A DNA stretch of 64,000 nucleotides from contig JAFGVP010000076.1 of the NCBI GenBank assembly GCA_016937945.1, positions 1-64,000 of the forward strand, in the 5' to 3' direction. Below are positions 28,664-37,363 of the stretch, in pieces. Below the pieces are notes generated by a model that was not told the origin of the DNA, did no database searches, and saw only the letters and a list, made by a program, of their open reading frames with translations. Both the position numbers and the translations under genes were made by a program. Within the stretch, counting starts at the first letter, position 1; each line of letters opens with the position of its first letter. Source of the stretch: Pontiellaceae bacterium. Lineage in GTDB: Bacteria > Verrucomicrobiota > Kiritimatiellia > Kiritimatiellales > Pontiellaceae.

Positions 28664-29104
28664 ATGGAATTACATACACTTAAATCGCCGAAGGGCGCTA
28701 AGCATCGCAAGATTCGTGTTGGACGCGGTCGTGCATCAGGCAAGGGTAAGACCGCTGGTCGCGGTCACAAGGGTCAGTATGCACGTGCCGGTGCCAATCA
28801 TAAGCCGCTGTTCGAAGGTGGACAGATGCCGTTAGTTCGTAAGCTGCCTAAGCGTGGTTTCAAAAACTTCAACCGCAAGGAAGTTCTCGGCGTGAATCTC
28901 GACGCACTCAACGTGTTCGATGACGGTGCCGAAGTAACGATCGAGCTGCTGAAGGAAAAGGGCCTCGCAAATGGTCGTTTCGATGCGGTTAAGATCCTGG
29001 GCAATGGTGAAGTGGAAAAGAAGCTGACTGTTAAGGTTAATGCATTCTCCGCTTCGGCTAAGGAAAAAATCGAAGCCGCCGGCGGCTCCTGCGAAGTCGT
29101 CTAA
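28664..29104 (+). CDS. rplO: 50S ribosomal protein L15
   Basis: This 146-residue protein starts at ATG 28664 ([20 protein letters not shown]). A longer frame upstream overlaps rpsE and lacks a binding site. The basic N-terminal half ([16 protein letters not shown]) threads into 23S rRNA. The C-terminal half has the [20 protein letters not shown] block. Confidence 0.96.
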   Translation: MELHTLKSPKGAKHRKIRVGRGRASGKGKTAGRGHKGQYARAGANHKPLFEGGQMPLVRKLPKRGFKNFNRKEVLGVNLDALNVFDDGAEVTIELLKEKGLANGRFDAVKILGNGEVEKKLTVKVNAFSASAKEKIEAAGGSCEVV

Positions 29105-29125
29105 TCAACGAAAGGCCCCATTGCC

Positions 29126-30481
29126 ATGCTTTCCGCGTTTGTCAACACGTTTAAGATTGCTGAGCTCCGTCAACGGATTCTCTTCACGTTTGGTTTGATT
29201 TTCATTTGCCGTCTGATTGCTGCGGTCCCGCTTCCGGGCGTGGACGCAGTGCAGATCCGCGACTTTGTTGCCAATATGGGCGGCGGTGGCGGTCTTTCAG
29301 ACATGTTGAATCTTTTCAGCGGTGGAGCGCTTCTACAGTGTACGATCGGCACACTGGGCATCATGCCCTATATCAGTGCGTCGATCATTATCCAGTTGAT
29401 GACTGCAGTTATTCCGCATCTTGAAAAGTTGGCGCGGGAAGGCGATGTGGGCCGTCAGAAAATTACGCAGTATACCCGTTATCTGACGGTCATCATCTGC
29501 CTGGTTCAGGGCGTATTCATGGGAATCGCCCTGACGACCTCTCAGGATGCAATTCACAGCAATTATTTCGGCATTCCGCTGAGTGTTGTACGAATTCCTG
29601 AATTTGGTTTCATTCTGCTAACGGCACTGAGCCTGGTTAGCGGATCACTGTTGTTAATGTGGATCGGTGAGCAGATTACGGATCGAGGTATTGGTAACGG
29701 TATTTCTTTGATCATCACGATCAATATCATCAGCCGCCTGCCTATGGCCGTAAAAACCATGGCGGACAAGCTTCAGCGGGTTGACGGCGTTCGTGAAATC
29801 GGCGCCTTCCATGTGGCACTGATGGTATTTCTTATCTTTTTCGTTATCCTTGGTGTGGTTGCCATCACCCAGGCACAGCAGAAAATTCCCGTACAGTTTG
29901 CAAAGCGTATGGTTGGTCGGAAAATGATGCAGGGAAGTACCTCTCATCTTCCGTTGCGCGTCAATTATTCCGGCGTTATGCCAATCATTTTTGCCTCTGC
30001 TATCCTCGCAATCTTCCCGAAGGTGGGCAGCATGCTTCCGTGGCACGCGGCGAAAGAATGGGCATCCACCTTTCCGATGTCAGGCTGGTACATGTTCTGG
30101 TTCGGCCTGATGATTCTTTTCTTCTCTTATTTCTGGGTTGCGACGCAGTTTAACCCGATTCAGATCGCGGATGATCTCAAGCGTCGCGGCGGTTATATTC
30201 CGGGCATTCGTCCTGGACGTCCGACCGCAGAATATCTGGACCGCTCCATGACCCGCCTTACGCTGGCCGGTGCGATTTTCTTAACCATTATCGCGGTTAT
30301 GCCGAATATCCTGAACAAGCAGTTCAAGGTTGACTGGGTCGTAGCATCCTTTTTCGGTGGAACAAGCCTGTTGATTATGGTCGGTGTCATGCTCGATACC
30401 ATGCGTCAGATTGAGTCGCATCTGCTTATGCGCCACTACGATGGTTTCCTGAAAAAAGGAAAGATGCGTAGCGGACGATGA
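29126..30481 (+). CDS. secY: Protein translocase subunit SecY
   Basis: This 451-residue protein is the pore of the Sec translocon, with ten predicted transmembrane helices. It has the signature ITDRGIGNGISLIITINI and the cytoplasmic loop KRRGGYIPGIRPGRPTAEYL used to contact SecA and the ribosome. The plug region lies after TM1 (SGGALLQCTIGTLGIMPYIS). Its stop overlaps adk by 4 nt (ATGA), as in other spc operons. Confidence 0.97.
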   Translation: MLSAFVNTFKIAELRQRILFTFGLIFICRLIAAVPLPGVDAVQIRDFVANMGGGGGLSDMLNLFSGGALLQCTIGTLGIMPYISASIIIQLMTAVIPHLEKLAREGDVGRQKITQYTRYLTVIICLVQGVFMGIALTTSQDAIHSNYFGIPLSVVRIPEFGFILLTALSLVSGSLLLMWIGEQITDRGIGNGISLIITINIISRLPMAVKTMADKLQRVDGVREIGAFHVALMVFLIFFVILGVVAITQAQQKIPVQFAKRMVGRKMMQGSTSHLPLRVNYSGVMPIIFASAILAIFPKVGSMLPWHAAKEWASTFPMSGWYMFWFGLMILFFSYFWVATQFNPIQIADDLKRRGGYIPGIRPGRPTAEYLDRSMTRLTLAGAIFLTIIAVMPNILNKQFKVDWVVASFFGGTSLLIMVGVMLDTMRQIESHLLMRHYDGFLKKGKMRSGR

Positions 30482-31119
30482 ATGCAGTAGTTTTACTCGG
30501 TCCCCCCGGTGCCGGGAAAGGCACTGTGGCAGAAGTTCTTGTCGATAAAGGATATCGGCATGTTTCCACCGGCGAATTGCTCAGGGAGCAGATTCGTCTC
30601 GGAACAAAGCTTGGTCTGGAAGCAAAGACGCTGATGGACCAAGGGCAGTTTGTGCCGGACGATGTTGTTGTAGGAATGATCCGTGATCTCATTGAATCTG
30701 TTGATTCAGGGTCAATGTTTCTTTTCGACGGGTTTCCCCGCACGCTTGTTCAGGCGGAAAAGCTGGATGAATTGATCAGTGATCTCTGTGGAACACTCAA
30801 GAATGTTTTCCTTCTTGAATGTCCTGATGACGTTATCGTTTCCCGGTTGTCGGGGCGCAGGACCTGTTCCAAGTGCGGAGCGGTTTACCATACGGCTTTC
30901 AATCCGCCATCTGATGATGACGGTTGTGATCAAGATGGTTGCGAGCTTGTACAGCGTGCAGATGATTCCGAGGCGACCATCCGTAAACGGTTGCTTGTTT
31001 ATGCTGAACAGACAGCGCCGCTGATTGATTATTATACGAACAAAGGTCTCGTAGATACCGTTGACGCCACGCAGAGCATTGAAACGGTCCGTAATGCGGT
31101 CCTGGAATATATCGCCTAA
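30478..31119 (+). CDS. adk: Adenylate kinase
   Basis: This 213-residue enzyme converts AMP and ATP to two ADP. P-loop GPPGAGKGT lies at residues 8-16. The FDGFPRTLVQAE motif follows. The lid has a Cys-based metal site (CSKC, then GCDQDGC), typical of the zinc-containing long form. It is translationally coupled to secY. Confidence 0.96.
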   Translation: MNAVVLLGPPGAGKGTVAEVLVDKGYRHVSTGELLREQIRLGTKLGLEAKTLMDQGQFVPDDVVVGMIRDLIESVDSGSMFLFDGFPRTLVQAEKLDELISDLCGTLKNVFLLECPDDVIVSRLSGRRTCSKCGAVYHTAFNPPSDDDGCDQDGCELVQRADDSEATIRKRLLVYAEQTAPLIDYYTNKGLVDTVDATQSIETVRNAVLEYIA

Positions 31120-31131
31120 GGAACCGTAGCC

Positions 31132-31890
31132 ATGATCATCGTTAAGAAGCCCCAGGAACTCGAGGCTATGCGTGTAAGTGCACGCAAGACAGCCACCATT
31201 CTGCATAAAGTTGCCGCTAAGGTAGCGCCCGGGGTGACGACACTTGAACTAGACGAATATGCTGCCGAGCTGGCCCGCAAAGAAGAGGGGATCTGTGCTT
31301 TCTATGGTTACCATGGTTTTTCAGGGCACATCTGTGCATCGGTGAACGAGGAGATTGTTCATGGCGTCCCTGGACGTCGTGTAATTCGTGACGGCGATGT
31401 CGTCAGCATAGATTTCGGGCTAGTTTACGGGGGATATGTTGGTGACACCGCGACAACCGTCGCTGTCGGCAATGTGGATCCGGAATGGAAGCGCCTTCTT
31501 ATAACCACTGAAGATTGCCTTACAGCGGCAATCGGGAAGGCCGTAGAGGGTAATCGTCTGTCGGATATCTCGAATGCGGTTCAGGTGATTGCCGAGGCCG
31601 CTGGATTTTCCGTGGTTCGGGATTTTGTGGGGCATGGGATCGGGCGGGATATGCATGAAGATCCGCAGATTCCCAACTATGGACCTCCCGGCCGCGGCCC
31701 GGTTCTAAAGGCGGGGATGACCTTTGCTATTGAGCCCATGATTAATCTCGGGGGGCACAAGACCCAGACCCTTAATGATGGATGGACGGTTGTAACAAAG
31801 GATCGTCTGCCCTCAGCTCATTTTGAGCATACCGTTGCCGTCGGTAAAACGAAGGCAGAAATTTTGACCGTCCCTGAAACAGACGGCTGA
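31132..31890 (+). CDS. map: Methionine aminopeptidase, type I
   Basis: This 252-residue enzyme removes N-terminal Met from nascent chains. Metal ligands are visible: Asp in VSIDFG, Asp in VGDTATT, His in GHGIGRDMHE, Glu in FAIEPM and Glu in FEHTVAV. The usual cytosolic type has no N-terminal zinc domain, as here. Its stop overlaps the start of infA by one base. Confidence 0.96.
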   Translation: MIIVKKPQELEAMRVSARKTATILHKVAAKVAPGVTTLELDEYAAELARKEEGICAFYGYHGFSGHICASVNEEIVHGVPGRRVIRDGDVVSIDFGLVYGGYVGDTATTVAVGNVDPEWKRLLITTEDCLTAAIGKAVEGNRLSDISNAVQVIAEAAGFSVVRDFVGHGIGRDMHEDPQIPNYGPPGRGPVLKAGMTFAIEPMINLGGHKTQTLNDGWTVVTKDRLPSAHFEHTVAVGKTKAEILTVPETDG

Positions 31891-32132
31891 TGGAGAAAAA
31901 AGAGACAATTTTACTAGACGCTCGTTTGATATCTGTGATAGACAACAACGCTTTTGACGCAGAATTGCCTAATGGACACCGTATTACGGCGTTCATCGGC
32001 CGTGACGACATAGGCGGGAAATTGCCGCAAGTCGGTGCACAGGTAACAGTTGAGATGTCGCCCTATGATATGTCCAAGGGGCGTCTGGTGCTAGACCAGG
32101 AGCAAAATAATGAAAGTACGAGCTTCAGTTAA
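31890..32132 (+). CDS. infA: Translation initiation factor IF-1, divergent
   Basis: This 80-residue OB-fold protein retains [16 protein letters not shown] and [16 protein letters not shown], which match the IF-1 core. The basic segment normally reading about GKMRKNYIRIL is replaced by [12 protein letters not shown], losing several 30S-contacting residues. The C-terminus has an added Gln/Asn/Ser-rich tail of about 13 residues that overlaps rpmJ by 23 nt. Position between map and rpmJ is classical. The genome may also carry a second, canonical IF-1. Confidence 0.85.
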   Translation: MEKKETILLDARLISVIDNNAFDAELPNGHRITAFIGRDDIGGKLPQVGAQVTVEMSPYDMSKGRLVLDQEQNNESTSFS

Positions 32133-32223
32133 ACGTATGTGTGAACAGTGTAAAGTAATCCGGCGCAAGGGAGTGGTTCGTATCATTTGTACGAACCCCC
32201 GTCATAAACAGCGTCAGGGATAA
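32110..32223 (+). CDS. rpmJ: 50S ribosomal protein L36
   Basis: This is a 37-residue protein: [20 protein letters not shown], then [17 protein letters not shown]. The zinc ribbon ligands C-x2-C, C and H are all present, so this is the zinc-binding form. The start lies inside infA in another frame; AGGAGCAAAATA just upstream provides the binding site. Confidence 0.95.
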   Translation: MKVRASVKRMCEQCKVIRRKGVVRIICTNPRHKQRQG

Positions 32224-32238
32224 TTAAGGAGTTTATCA

Positions 32239-32640
32239 ATGCCACGTGTACTCGGTATCGACATTCCCGGCAGAAAAAAGCTGGAATATTCCCTTCGCTA
32301 TATTTACGGCATCGGCCCGACAACCGCGAAGGAAGTTTGTGAGAAGGCAAAGCTTAATCCGTCCATGAAGGCGGACGACCTTCAGGATGATGACATTCAG
32401 CGCCTTGTTCAGGTTCTTCAGAACGAATATCGCATTGAAGGTGACCTTCGTCGTGAGGTTTCGGCCAACATTCGCCGTTTGATTTCGATCGGCACTTATC
32501 GGGGTCGCCGTCATCGCGCAGGACTTCCGGTTCGCGGACAGCGTACGAAGACCAATGCGCGTACCCGTAAAGGCGTAAAACGTACCGTTGGTGTTATTCG
32601 CGGTAAGGAAGCCCGTGCCGCCGCCAAGGCCGGTAAATAA
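32239..32640 (+). CDS. rpsM: 30S ribosomal protein S13
   Basis: This 133-residue protein has the MPRVLGIDIPGRKKLEYSL opening and the signature GLPVRGQRTKTNARTRKG. The basic C-terminal tail reaches the P-site tRNA. It is spaced 15 nt from rpmJ with AAGGAG upstream. Confidence 0.96.
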   Translation: MPRVLGIDIPGRKKLEYSLRYIYGIGPTTAKEVCEKAKLNPSMKADDLQDDDIQRLVQVLQNEYRIEGDLRREVSANIRRLISIGTYRGRRHRAGLPVRGQRTKTNARTRKGVKRTVGVIRGKEARAAAKAGK

Positions 32641-32667
32641 GCTGGTGCTTAAATAAGGATTATTCTC

Positions 32668-33201
32668 ATGGCAGAAGAACAAAAAGAAGTTGTAGAAACC
32701 AAGGTTGAAGAAGTCGCTCCGGCCGCAACTGAAGCCAAAGCCGAAGCCGCAACTGCTGAGGCGTCTGAAGAAAAGAAGAGCCGGTTGCCTACCGCAGCCG
32801 ACCTGCTGGCTGACGATGTCGTTGAGCCGATCAAGCGTAAGAAGGGTTCCAAGAATGTGCCTTTCGGCATCGCATTCGTGAAGACCACCTTCAACAACAC
32901 CATTGTGTCCATCACGGATATGCGGGGCAACGTGATTTCCTGGAGCAGCGCTGGTCGTTGTAACTTCAAGGGGTCCCGTAAGAGCACCGCATTCGCAGCA
33001 ACTACCGTTGCGCAGGATGCAGCGCGTACCGCAATAAGCCATGGCATGTCTGAGGTTGAAGTGCGCGTTCAGGGTCCGGGTGCCGGACGTGAATCCGCGG
33101 TTCGTGCCATTCAGGCTGCCGGTCTTGCTGTGACTGCGATCAAGGACACTACGGCAATCCCGCACAATGGTTGTCGTCCGCCGAAGCGTCGTCGCGTCTA
33201 A
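32668..33201 (+). CDS. rpsK: 30S ribosomal protein S11, extended N-terminus
   Basis: This 177-residue protein is about 48 residues longer than typical S11. Residues 1-55 are Glu/Ala/Val-rich and acidic, then the protein turns basic at [12 protein letters not shown]. From there it matches S11: [34 protein letters not shown] and the end [14 protein letters not shown]. The start is supported by AAGGAT upstream, with no internal ATG at the canonical position. It binds the platform near the 3' end of 16S rRNA. Confidence 0.95.
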   Translation: MAEEQKEVVETKVEEVAPAATEAKAEAATAEASEEKKSRLPTAADLLADDVVEPIKRKKGSKNVPFGIAFVKTTFNNTIVSITDMRGNVISWSSAGRCNFKGSRKSTAFAATTVAQDAARTAISHGMSEVEVRVQGPGAGRESAVRAIQAAGLAVTAIKDTTAIPHNGCRPPKRRRV

Positions 33202-33271
33202 CGGAATTTATTAAATTAGGTAATTAACACCATATGAGCCGGCTAACGCCCGGTTCTGGGAGGATAATACT

Positions 33272-34276
33272 ATGGCTACACGACTCGGTCGTTTTGAAAT
33301 GCCGAAACAGGTCGTTAAGGACGAGACTGTTTCTTCTGAGAACTACGGTAAATTTGCAGCTGAACCGTTTGAGGGCGGATATGGTCGCACCATGGGGAAT
33401 GCCCTGCGCCGCGTACTTCTGTCATCACTTGAAGGTGCAGCTGTTTCTTCTGTCAAGATCAAGGGTGCTCCGCACGAATTCTGCAGTCTGGAAGGGGTTG
33501 TTGAAGACGTCACTGACATCATCCTGAACATCAAGCAACTGCTCTTTAAAAGCTATGCGCGTGATTCCCAGACGGTAAGGATTAAGGTTGAAGGACCTGG
33601 CGAAGTTACCGCAGGCGATATTGTTGCGCCGGACACCGTTGAAGTTCTGAATCCCGATTTCGTCATCTGCACCCTGGCTGAGGGCGGCGTATTTGAGGCA
33701 GAGATGGAAGTTCGAATCGGCCGCGGTTACTGCCCGGCAGATCTAAACAAGAAGGAAAATCAGGAAATCGGCATTATTCCGATTGACTGCCTGTTCTCCC
33801 CGGTCCGTCGCGTAAAATATGCAGTTGAAAACACACGTGTAGGCCGTCGTACGGATTATGACAAGCTGATCATTGAAATCTGGACGGACGGTCGCGTGAG
33901 TCCTGATGATGCACTGACCATGTCCGCCGCGATTCTGCGTCATCATCTCGACGTATTCGTCAGCTACGACAAGGACCTGATCGAATTTGAAGAAAGCGAA
34001 AAGCAGATCGACCTTGAGAAGGAAGAGCTGCGCAAGAAGCTGAATATCAGCGTGAATGAAATCGAACTGAGCGTTCGTGCTGCTAACTGCCTGAACAATG
34101 CCAATATCACAACGGTTGGTGAGCTCGCGCAGAAGACTGAGGCCGAGATGCTGAAGTATCGTAACTTCGGTAAGAAGTCGCTCAATGAAATCAAGGCGAA
34201 GATTCAGGAAATGGGTCTTTCGCTCGGTATGACTTTTGATTCGGACCTGCTCAAGGGTTCGTCTTCCGACGATTAA
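33272..34276 (+). CDS. rpoA: RNA polymerase alpha subunit
   Basis: This 334-residue protein has an N-terminal assembly domain with FEGGYGRTMGNALRRVLLSS (in part) and a GVVEDVTDIILNIK block. The C-terminal domain (about 250-325) has the helix-hairpin-helix 'LSVRAANCLNNANITTVGEL' that binds UP elements and activators. A GGGAGG box precedes ATG. The S4 gene usually found just upstream is absent. Confidence 0.97.
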   Translation: MATRLGRFEMPKQVVKDETVSSENYGKFAAEPFEGGYGRTMGNALRRVLLSSLEGAAVSSVKIKGAPHEFCSLEGVVEDVTDIILNIKQLLFKSYARDSQTVRIKVEGPGEVTAGDIVAPDTVEVLNPDFVICTLAEGGVFEAEMEVRIGRGYCPADLNKKENQEIGIIPIDCLFSPVRRVKYAVENTRVGRRTDYDKLIIEIWTDGRVSPDDALTMSAAILRHHLDVFVSYDKDLIEFEESEKQIDLEKEELRKKLNISVNEIELSVRAANCLNNANITTVGELAQKTEAEMLKYRNFGKKSLNEIKAKIQEMGLSLGMTFDSDLLKGSSSDD

Positions 34277-34302
34277 TTTGAAACTATCCAGAGGTTGGAA
34301 CA

Positions 34303-34722
34303 ATGAGACATCGTAAGAAAACAGTTAAACTCGGACGCAGCAGTGCTCATCGTAATGAGTTGCTCTCAAACTTGGTATGCGCCCTGATCGACAACAAGCG
34401 GATCAAAACCACGCTTCCTAAGGCGAAGGCTGCACGCAGCCTGGCGGAAAAGATGGTTACGCTTGGTAAAAGGGGGTCTCTGGCACACCGTCGTCAGGCA
34501 ATCTCCACGTTGAAAAATGAAAAATCCGTCAAGGAACTCTTCGAAGTGGTTGCGCCTTCATTTGCAGAGCGCGCCGGTGGATACACCCGCATCATCAAGC
34601 TGGGTCGCCGTATTTCCGACAGCTCGGAAATGGTCCTGCTCGAGTGGGTGGAAGGTTCTGCTGTTGCGGCTCCTGTAGTCGAAGTTGCAGAGGTTGATGA
34701 ACCCGCTGCAGCCGCTGAATAA
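34303..34722 (+). CDS. rplQ: 50S ribosomal protein L17
   Basis: This 139-residue protein has MRHRKKTVKLGRSSAHRNEL and the signature TRIIKLGRRISDSSEMVLLEWV (in part). It has an added acidic/Ala C-terminal tail (about 18 residues) similar in style to the S11 extension. It is the last gene of the ribosomal operon and is followed by a terminator. Confidence 0.96.
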   Translation: MRHRKKTVKLGRSSAHRNELLSNLVCALIDNKRIKTTLPKAKAARSLAEKMVTLGKRGSLAHRRQAISTLKNEKSVKELFEVVAPSFAERAGGYTRIIKLGRRISDSSEMVLLEWVEGSAVAAPVVEVAEVDEPAAAAE

Positions 34723-34746
34723 TTCGTTACTCAGTACGCATGAAAG

Positions 34747-34775
34747 ACCCGTAGTTAACAGCTGCGGGTTTTTTT
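34747..34775 (+). terminator. Terminator of the ribosomal operon
   Basis: ACCCGTAG and CTGCGGGT form a stem with one G-T pair around TTAACAG, followed by seven T. It closes the 17-kb str-S10-spc-alpha transcription unit and separates it from pta-ackA. Confidence 0.8.
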
Positions 34776-34950
34776 GTGTTTAAACGCAAAAGATGCCTGT
34801 TCAGTGGTTCGCTCGAACATAAAATAGACAATATCACTCACATATCGGTTTTTGGATGTTGTGATTGGTTGTTCTTGTTTTGGAATCGACAATATTTTGG
34901 TCGAAATGGGTTGCGCAAAAATCCCGGAGTGATAGTTTTTTCGGAGTTTT

Positions 34951-34981
34951 TTGATAAACAGGGTGATCTCTAACTTAAAAT
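34951..34981 (+). promoter_or_regulatory. Possible pta-ackA promoter
   Basis: TTGATA (34951-34956) and TAAAAT (34976-34981) are spaced 19 bp apart, or 18 bp if the -10 is read as TTAAAA. They lie just upstream of pta, inside the 225-bp AT-rich gap after the terminator. It is the best sigma-70-like pair in the gap, but the spacing is long. Confidence 0.3.
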
Positions 34982-35000
34982 AGAACCAAGGGACCAAAAA

Positions 35001-35999
35001 ATGGCACGTAGCGCATTTATTCAGGAAATCATTGATTCAGCAAAGACGTATGATCGAAATATTGTTCTGCCCGAAGGAGGTGACGAACGGGTACGCGAAG
35101 CTGCAAATATTATTGCAACAGAAAAGATTTCGCGGGTAATACTTCTCGGTAACGATATTGAAATCAAGGCGTGGTTTGATGAGAAGGAATACAGTCTCGA
35201 CGGCATCACGCTCATTAATCCCGAAACATCTGACAAGCTTCAGGAATATGCCGATGCATTTTACGAAATGCGCAAGGCAAAGGGAATCTCTCCGGAAAAG
35301 GCGCTGGAAACAGTAAGGCAGGTCACATATTTTGGAACAATGATCATGCAGTCCGGCGATGCCGATGGCATGGTTTCCGGTGCAGCTCACTCAACCGCGG
35401 ACACCGTTCGTCCGGCGCTTCAGGTGATCAAATCCGCTAAAAAAGGCGGCACGGTTTCGAGCTTCTTCCTCGAGTGCGTGAACGGGGTTCCTTATGTGTT
35501 TTCCGACTGTGGATTGGTGGAGGATCCGGATGCTGATCAGCTTTCCCAGATTGCGGTGCAAAGTGCAAATTCAGCGATTCAGTTTAACATTCCTCCGATG
35601 ACCGCCATGTTGTCCTATTCTACTTATGGATCTGCCTCCGGCCCGTTGGTTGAAAAGGTTCAGGAGGCCACGAAACTGGCAAAACAGCGTGTGCAGGATG
35701 AGTGCCCGGATAAGGGCATTGTGATTGATGGCGAGTTGCAGTTGGATGCGGCGATTGTTCCTTCCGTTGCAACGAAAAAAGCCCCGCAAAGTCCGCTCGG
35801 CGGTAATGCCCGTGTGCTTATTTTTCCTGACCTGAACGCCGGAAATATTGCTTATAAGATTGTTGAGCGCATGGCCGGCGCCGAAGCCTTCGGCCCGTTG
35901 CTTCAGGGTTTGAACAAGCCGGTGAATGATTTGTCGCGTGGATGCTCCGTCGAAGATATCGTTGGTGTAGCTGCGATTACTGTGCTTCAGTCGCTCTAG
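35001..35999 (+). CDS. pta: Phosphate acetyltransferase
   Basis: This 332-residue enzyme exchanges acetyl between acetyl-CoA and phosphate. It is the short form, without the N-terminal regulatory domains of E. coli Pta. Signatures are VLPEGGDERVREAA, the DGMVSGAAHSTADTVRPALQ segment (in part) and KKAPQSPLGGNARVLIFPDLNAGNIAYK (in part). With ackA it makes ATP and acetate in fermentation or activates acetate. Confidence 0.95.
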   Translation: MARSAFIQEIIDSAKTYDRNIVLPEGGDERVREAANIIATEKISRVILLGNDIEIKAWFDEKEYSLDGITLINPETSDKLQEYADAFYEMRKAKGISPEKALETVRQVTYFGTMIMQSGDADGMVSGAAHSTADTVRPALQVIKSAKKGGTVSSFFLECVNGVPYVFSDCGLVEDPDADQLSQIAVQSANSAIQFNIPPMTAMLSYSTYGSASGPLVEKVQEATKLAKQRVQDECPDKGIVIDGELQLDAAIVPSVATKKAPQSPLGGNARVLIFPDLNAGNIAYKIVERMAGAEAFGPLLQGLNKPVNDLSRGCSVEDIVGVAAITVLQSL

Positions 36000-36028
36000 T
36001 TATTCAGTTTAATCAGGGAAATATAGAA

Positions 36029-37231
36029 ATGAAAATTCTCGTGCTCAATTCCGGGTCCTCTTCCATTAAGTTTAAACTTTATGACGTTAATGAAGCCGAC
36101 AGTCAGTTCCATGCCATGTGTGAAGGTCAGGCAGACCGTATCGGCATCGAAGGCTCAACGCTGACTTTCGAACGTGCCGATGCCGATGGCAAGGACAAGC
36201 AGTTCATTGACCTGTCGAACCATAAGAAAGCAATCGATGAAATCCTTAAGCGTCTTACCGATGCTGAAACCGGGGTTCTTGGCAGTCTGGAAGAGCTCGG
36301 CGGTGTTGGGCATCGCGTGGTTCACGGCGGGGAAGACTTTACCGCTTCCGCGCTGATCGATCGCGAAGTGGTTAAGGCCATTGAGCGGAACTCCATGCTG
36401 GCACCGCTACATAATCCGCCGAACCTGATGGGAATCAAAGCGATGTCTTCTCTGTTGCCGGATATGCCGCAGGTTGCTGTGTTTGATACGGCCGTTCATC
36501 AGGCCATGCCGAAGAAGGCCTACATGTATGCTCTTCCGCGTGCACAGTATACTAACTACAAAATTCGTAAATACGGCTTCCACGGAACTTCGCATGGTTA
36601 TGTGGCCCGCAAGGCGGCTGAAGCGCTGGGAAGGCCGCTTGAAGAAGTCAAGCTGGTTACCTGTCATCTCGGTAACGGAGGGTCACTGGCCGCGTTCATG
36701 GATGGTAACTCGGTGGACACCTCCATGGGCTTCACTCCGCTTGATGGAATCATCATGGGTACTCGTTCCGGAACGCTGGACCCGTATGTGCCGTTGCACA
36801 TCATGGAATCTCAGGAACTCACTCCTGCGCAGGTCAGCACGATGATGAACAAGCAGGGCGGGCTGCTGGCGATTTCCGGAAAGAGCGATATGCGTGACAA
36901 CGTTAAAGGAGCTGAAGAGGGCGATAAGGACTGCCAGCTGGCCATCGAAATGTTCTGCTACAGCATCCAGAAATTTATCGGCAGCTACGTGGCCGCCATG
37001 AACGGGGTAGATGCGATCGTCTTTACCGCCGGTGTAGGCGAAAACAATCCGATGCTGCGCAGTAAGATTCTTGAAAATTTTGGTTTCCTCGGGCTGACGG
37101 TTGATGCCGCACGTAACAATGCGAATGAAACGGTCATTACCACGGATGATTCGAAGGTTGCGGGGCTTAAGATTCATACCAACGAAGAACTCGTTATTGC
37201 GCTCGATACCTACAATCTCATCAAGAAGTAG
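36029..37231 (+). CDS. ackA: Acetate kinase
   Basis: This 400-residue ASKHA-fold kinase starts at ATG 36029 (MKILVLNSGSSSIKFKLY). A frame upstream overlaps pta but lacks family similarity. Signatures: GHRVVHGGEDF, the HGTSHGYVARKAAE block with catalytic His, and IVFTAGVGENNPMLR. It is the second gene of the acetate pathway, 29 nt after pta, and is followed by a terminator. Confidence 0.96.
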   Translation: MKILVLNSGSSSIKFKLYDVNEADSQFHAMCEGQADRIGIEGSTLTFERADADGKDKQFIDLSNHKKAIDEILKRLTDAETGVLGSLEELGGVGHRVVHGGEDFTASALIDREVVKAIERNSMLAPLHNPPNLMGIKAMSSLLPDMPQVAVFDTAVHQAMPKKAYMYALPRAQYTNYKIRKYGFHGTSHGYVARKAAEALGRPLEEVKLVTCHLGNGGSLAAFMDGNSVDTSMGFTPLDGIIMGTRSGTLDPYVPLHIMESQELTPAQVSTMMNKQGGLLAISGKSDMRDNVKGAEEGDKDCQLAIEMFCYSIQKFIGSYVAAMNGVDAIVFTAGVGENNPMLRSKILENFGFLGLTVDAARNNANETVITTDDSKVAGLKIHTNEELVIALDTYNLIKK

Positions 37232-37263
37232 GCGGGATACACGGCATTTCGCGTATTGTACGG

Positions 37264-37290
37264 AAGGGATGGCAGTCGCCATCCCTTTTT
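37264..37290 (+). terminator. Terminator after ackA
   Basis: AAGGGATGGC and GCCATCCCTT form a perfect 10-bp stem with a 4-nt loop, followed by a run of T. It ends the pta-ackA unit. Confidence 0.88.
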
Positions 37291-37318
37291 CTTTTCTCCT
37301 CGGGTTTTCAATTCAACG

Positions 37319-37340
37319 GCATCTGTGTTTATCTGTGGGG
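37319..37340. repeat. Dispersed CACAGATAAACACAGAT-type repeat
   Basis: On the minus strand this reads CCCCACAGATAAACACAGAT followed by GCC. A near copy (CCAGAGATAAACAAGATG) lies at 48569-48588. Short repeats of this kind are scattered in intergenic DNA of several phyla. It overlaps the leader of the orn gene. Confidence 0.5.
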
Positions 37341-37363
37341 CGATTTTTAGACAGGAGGCTTTC

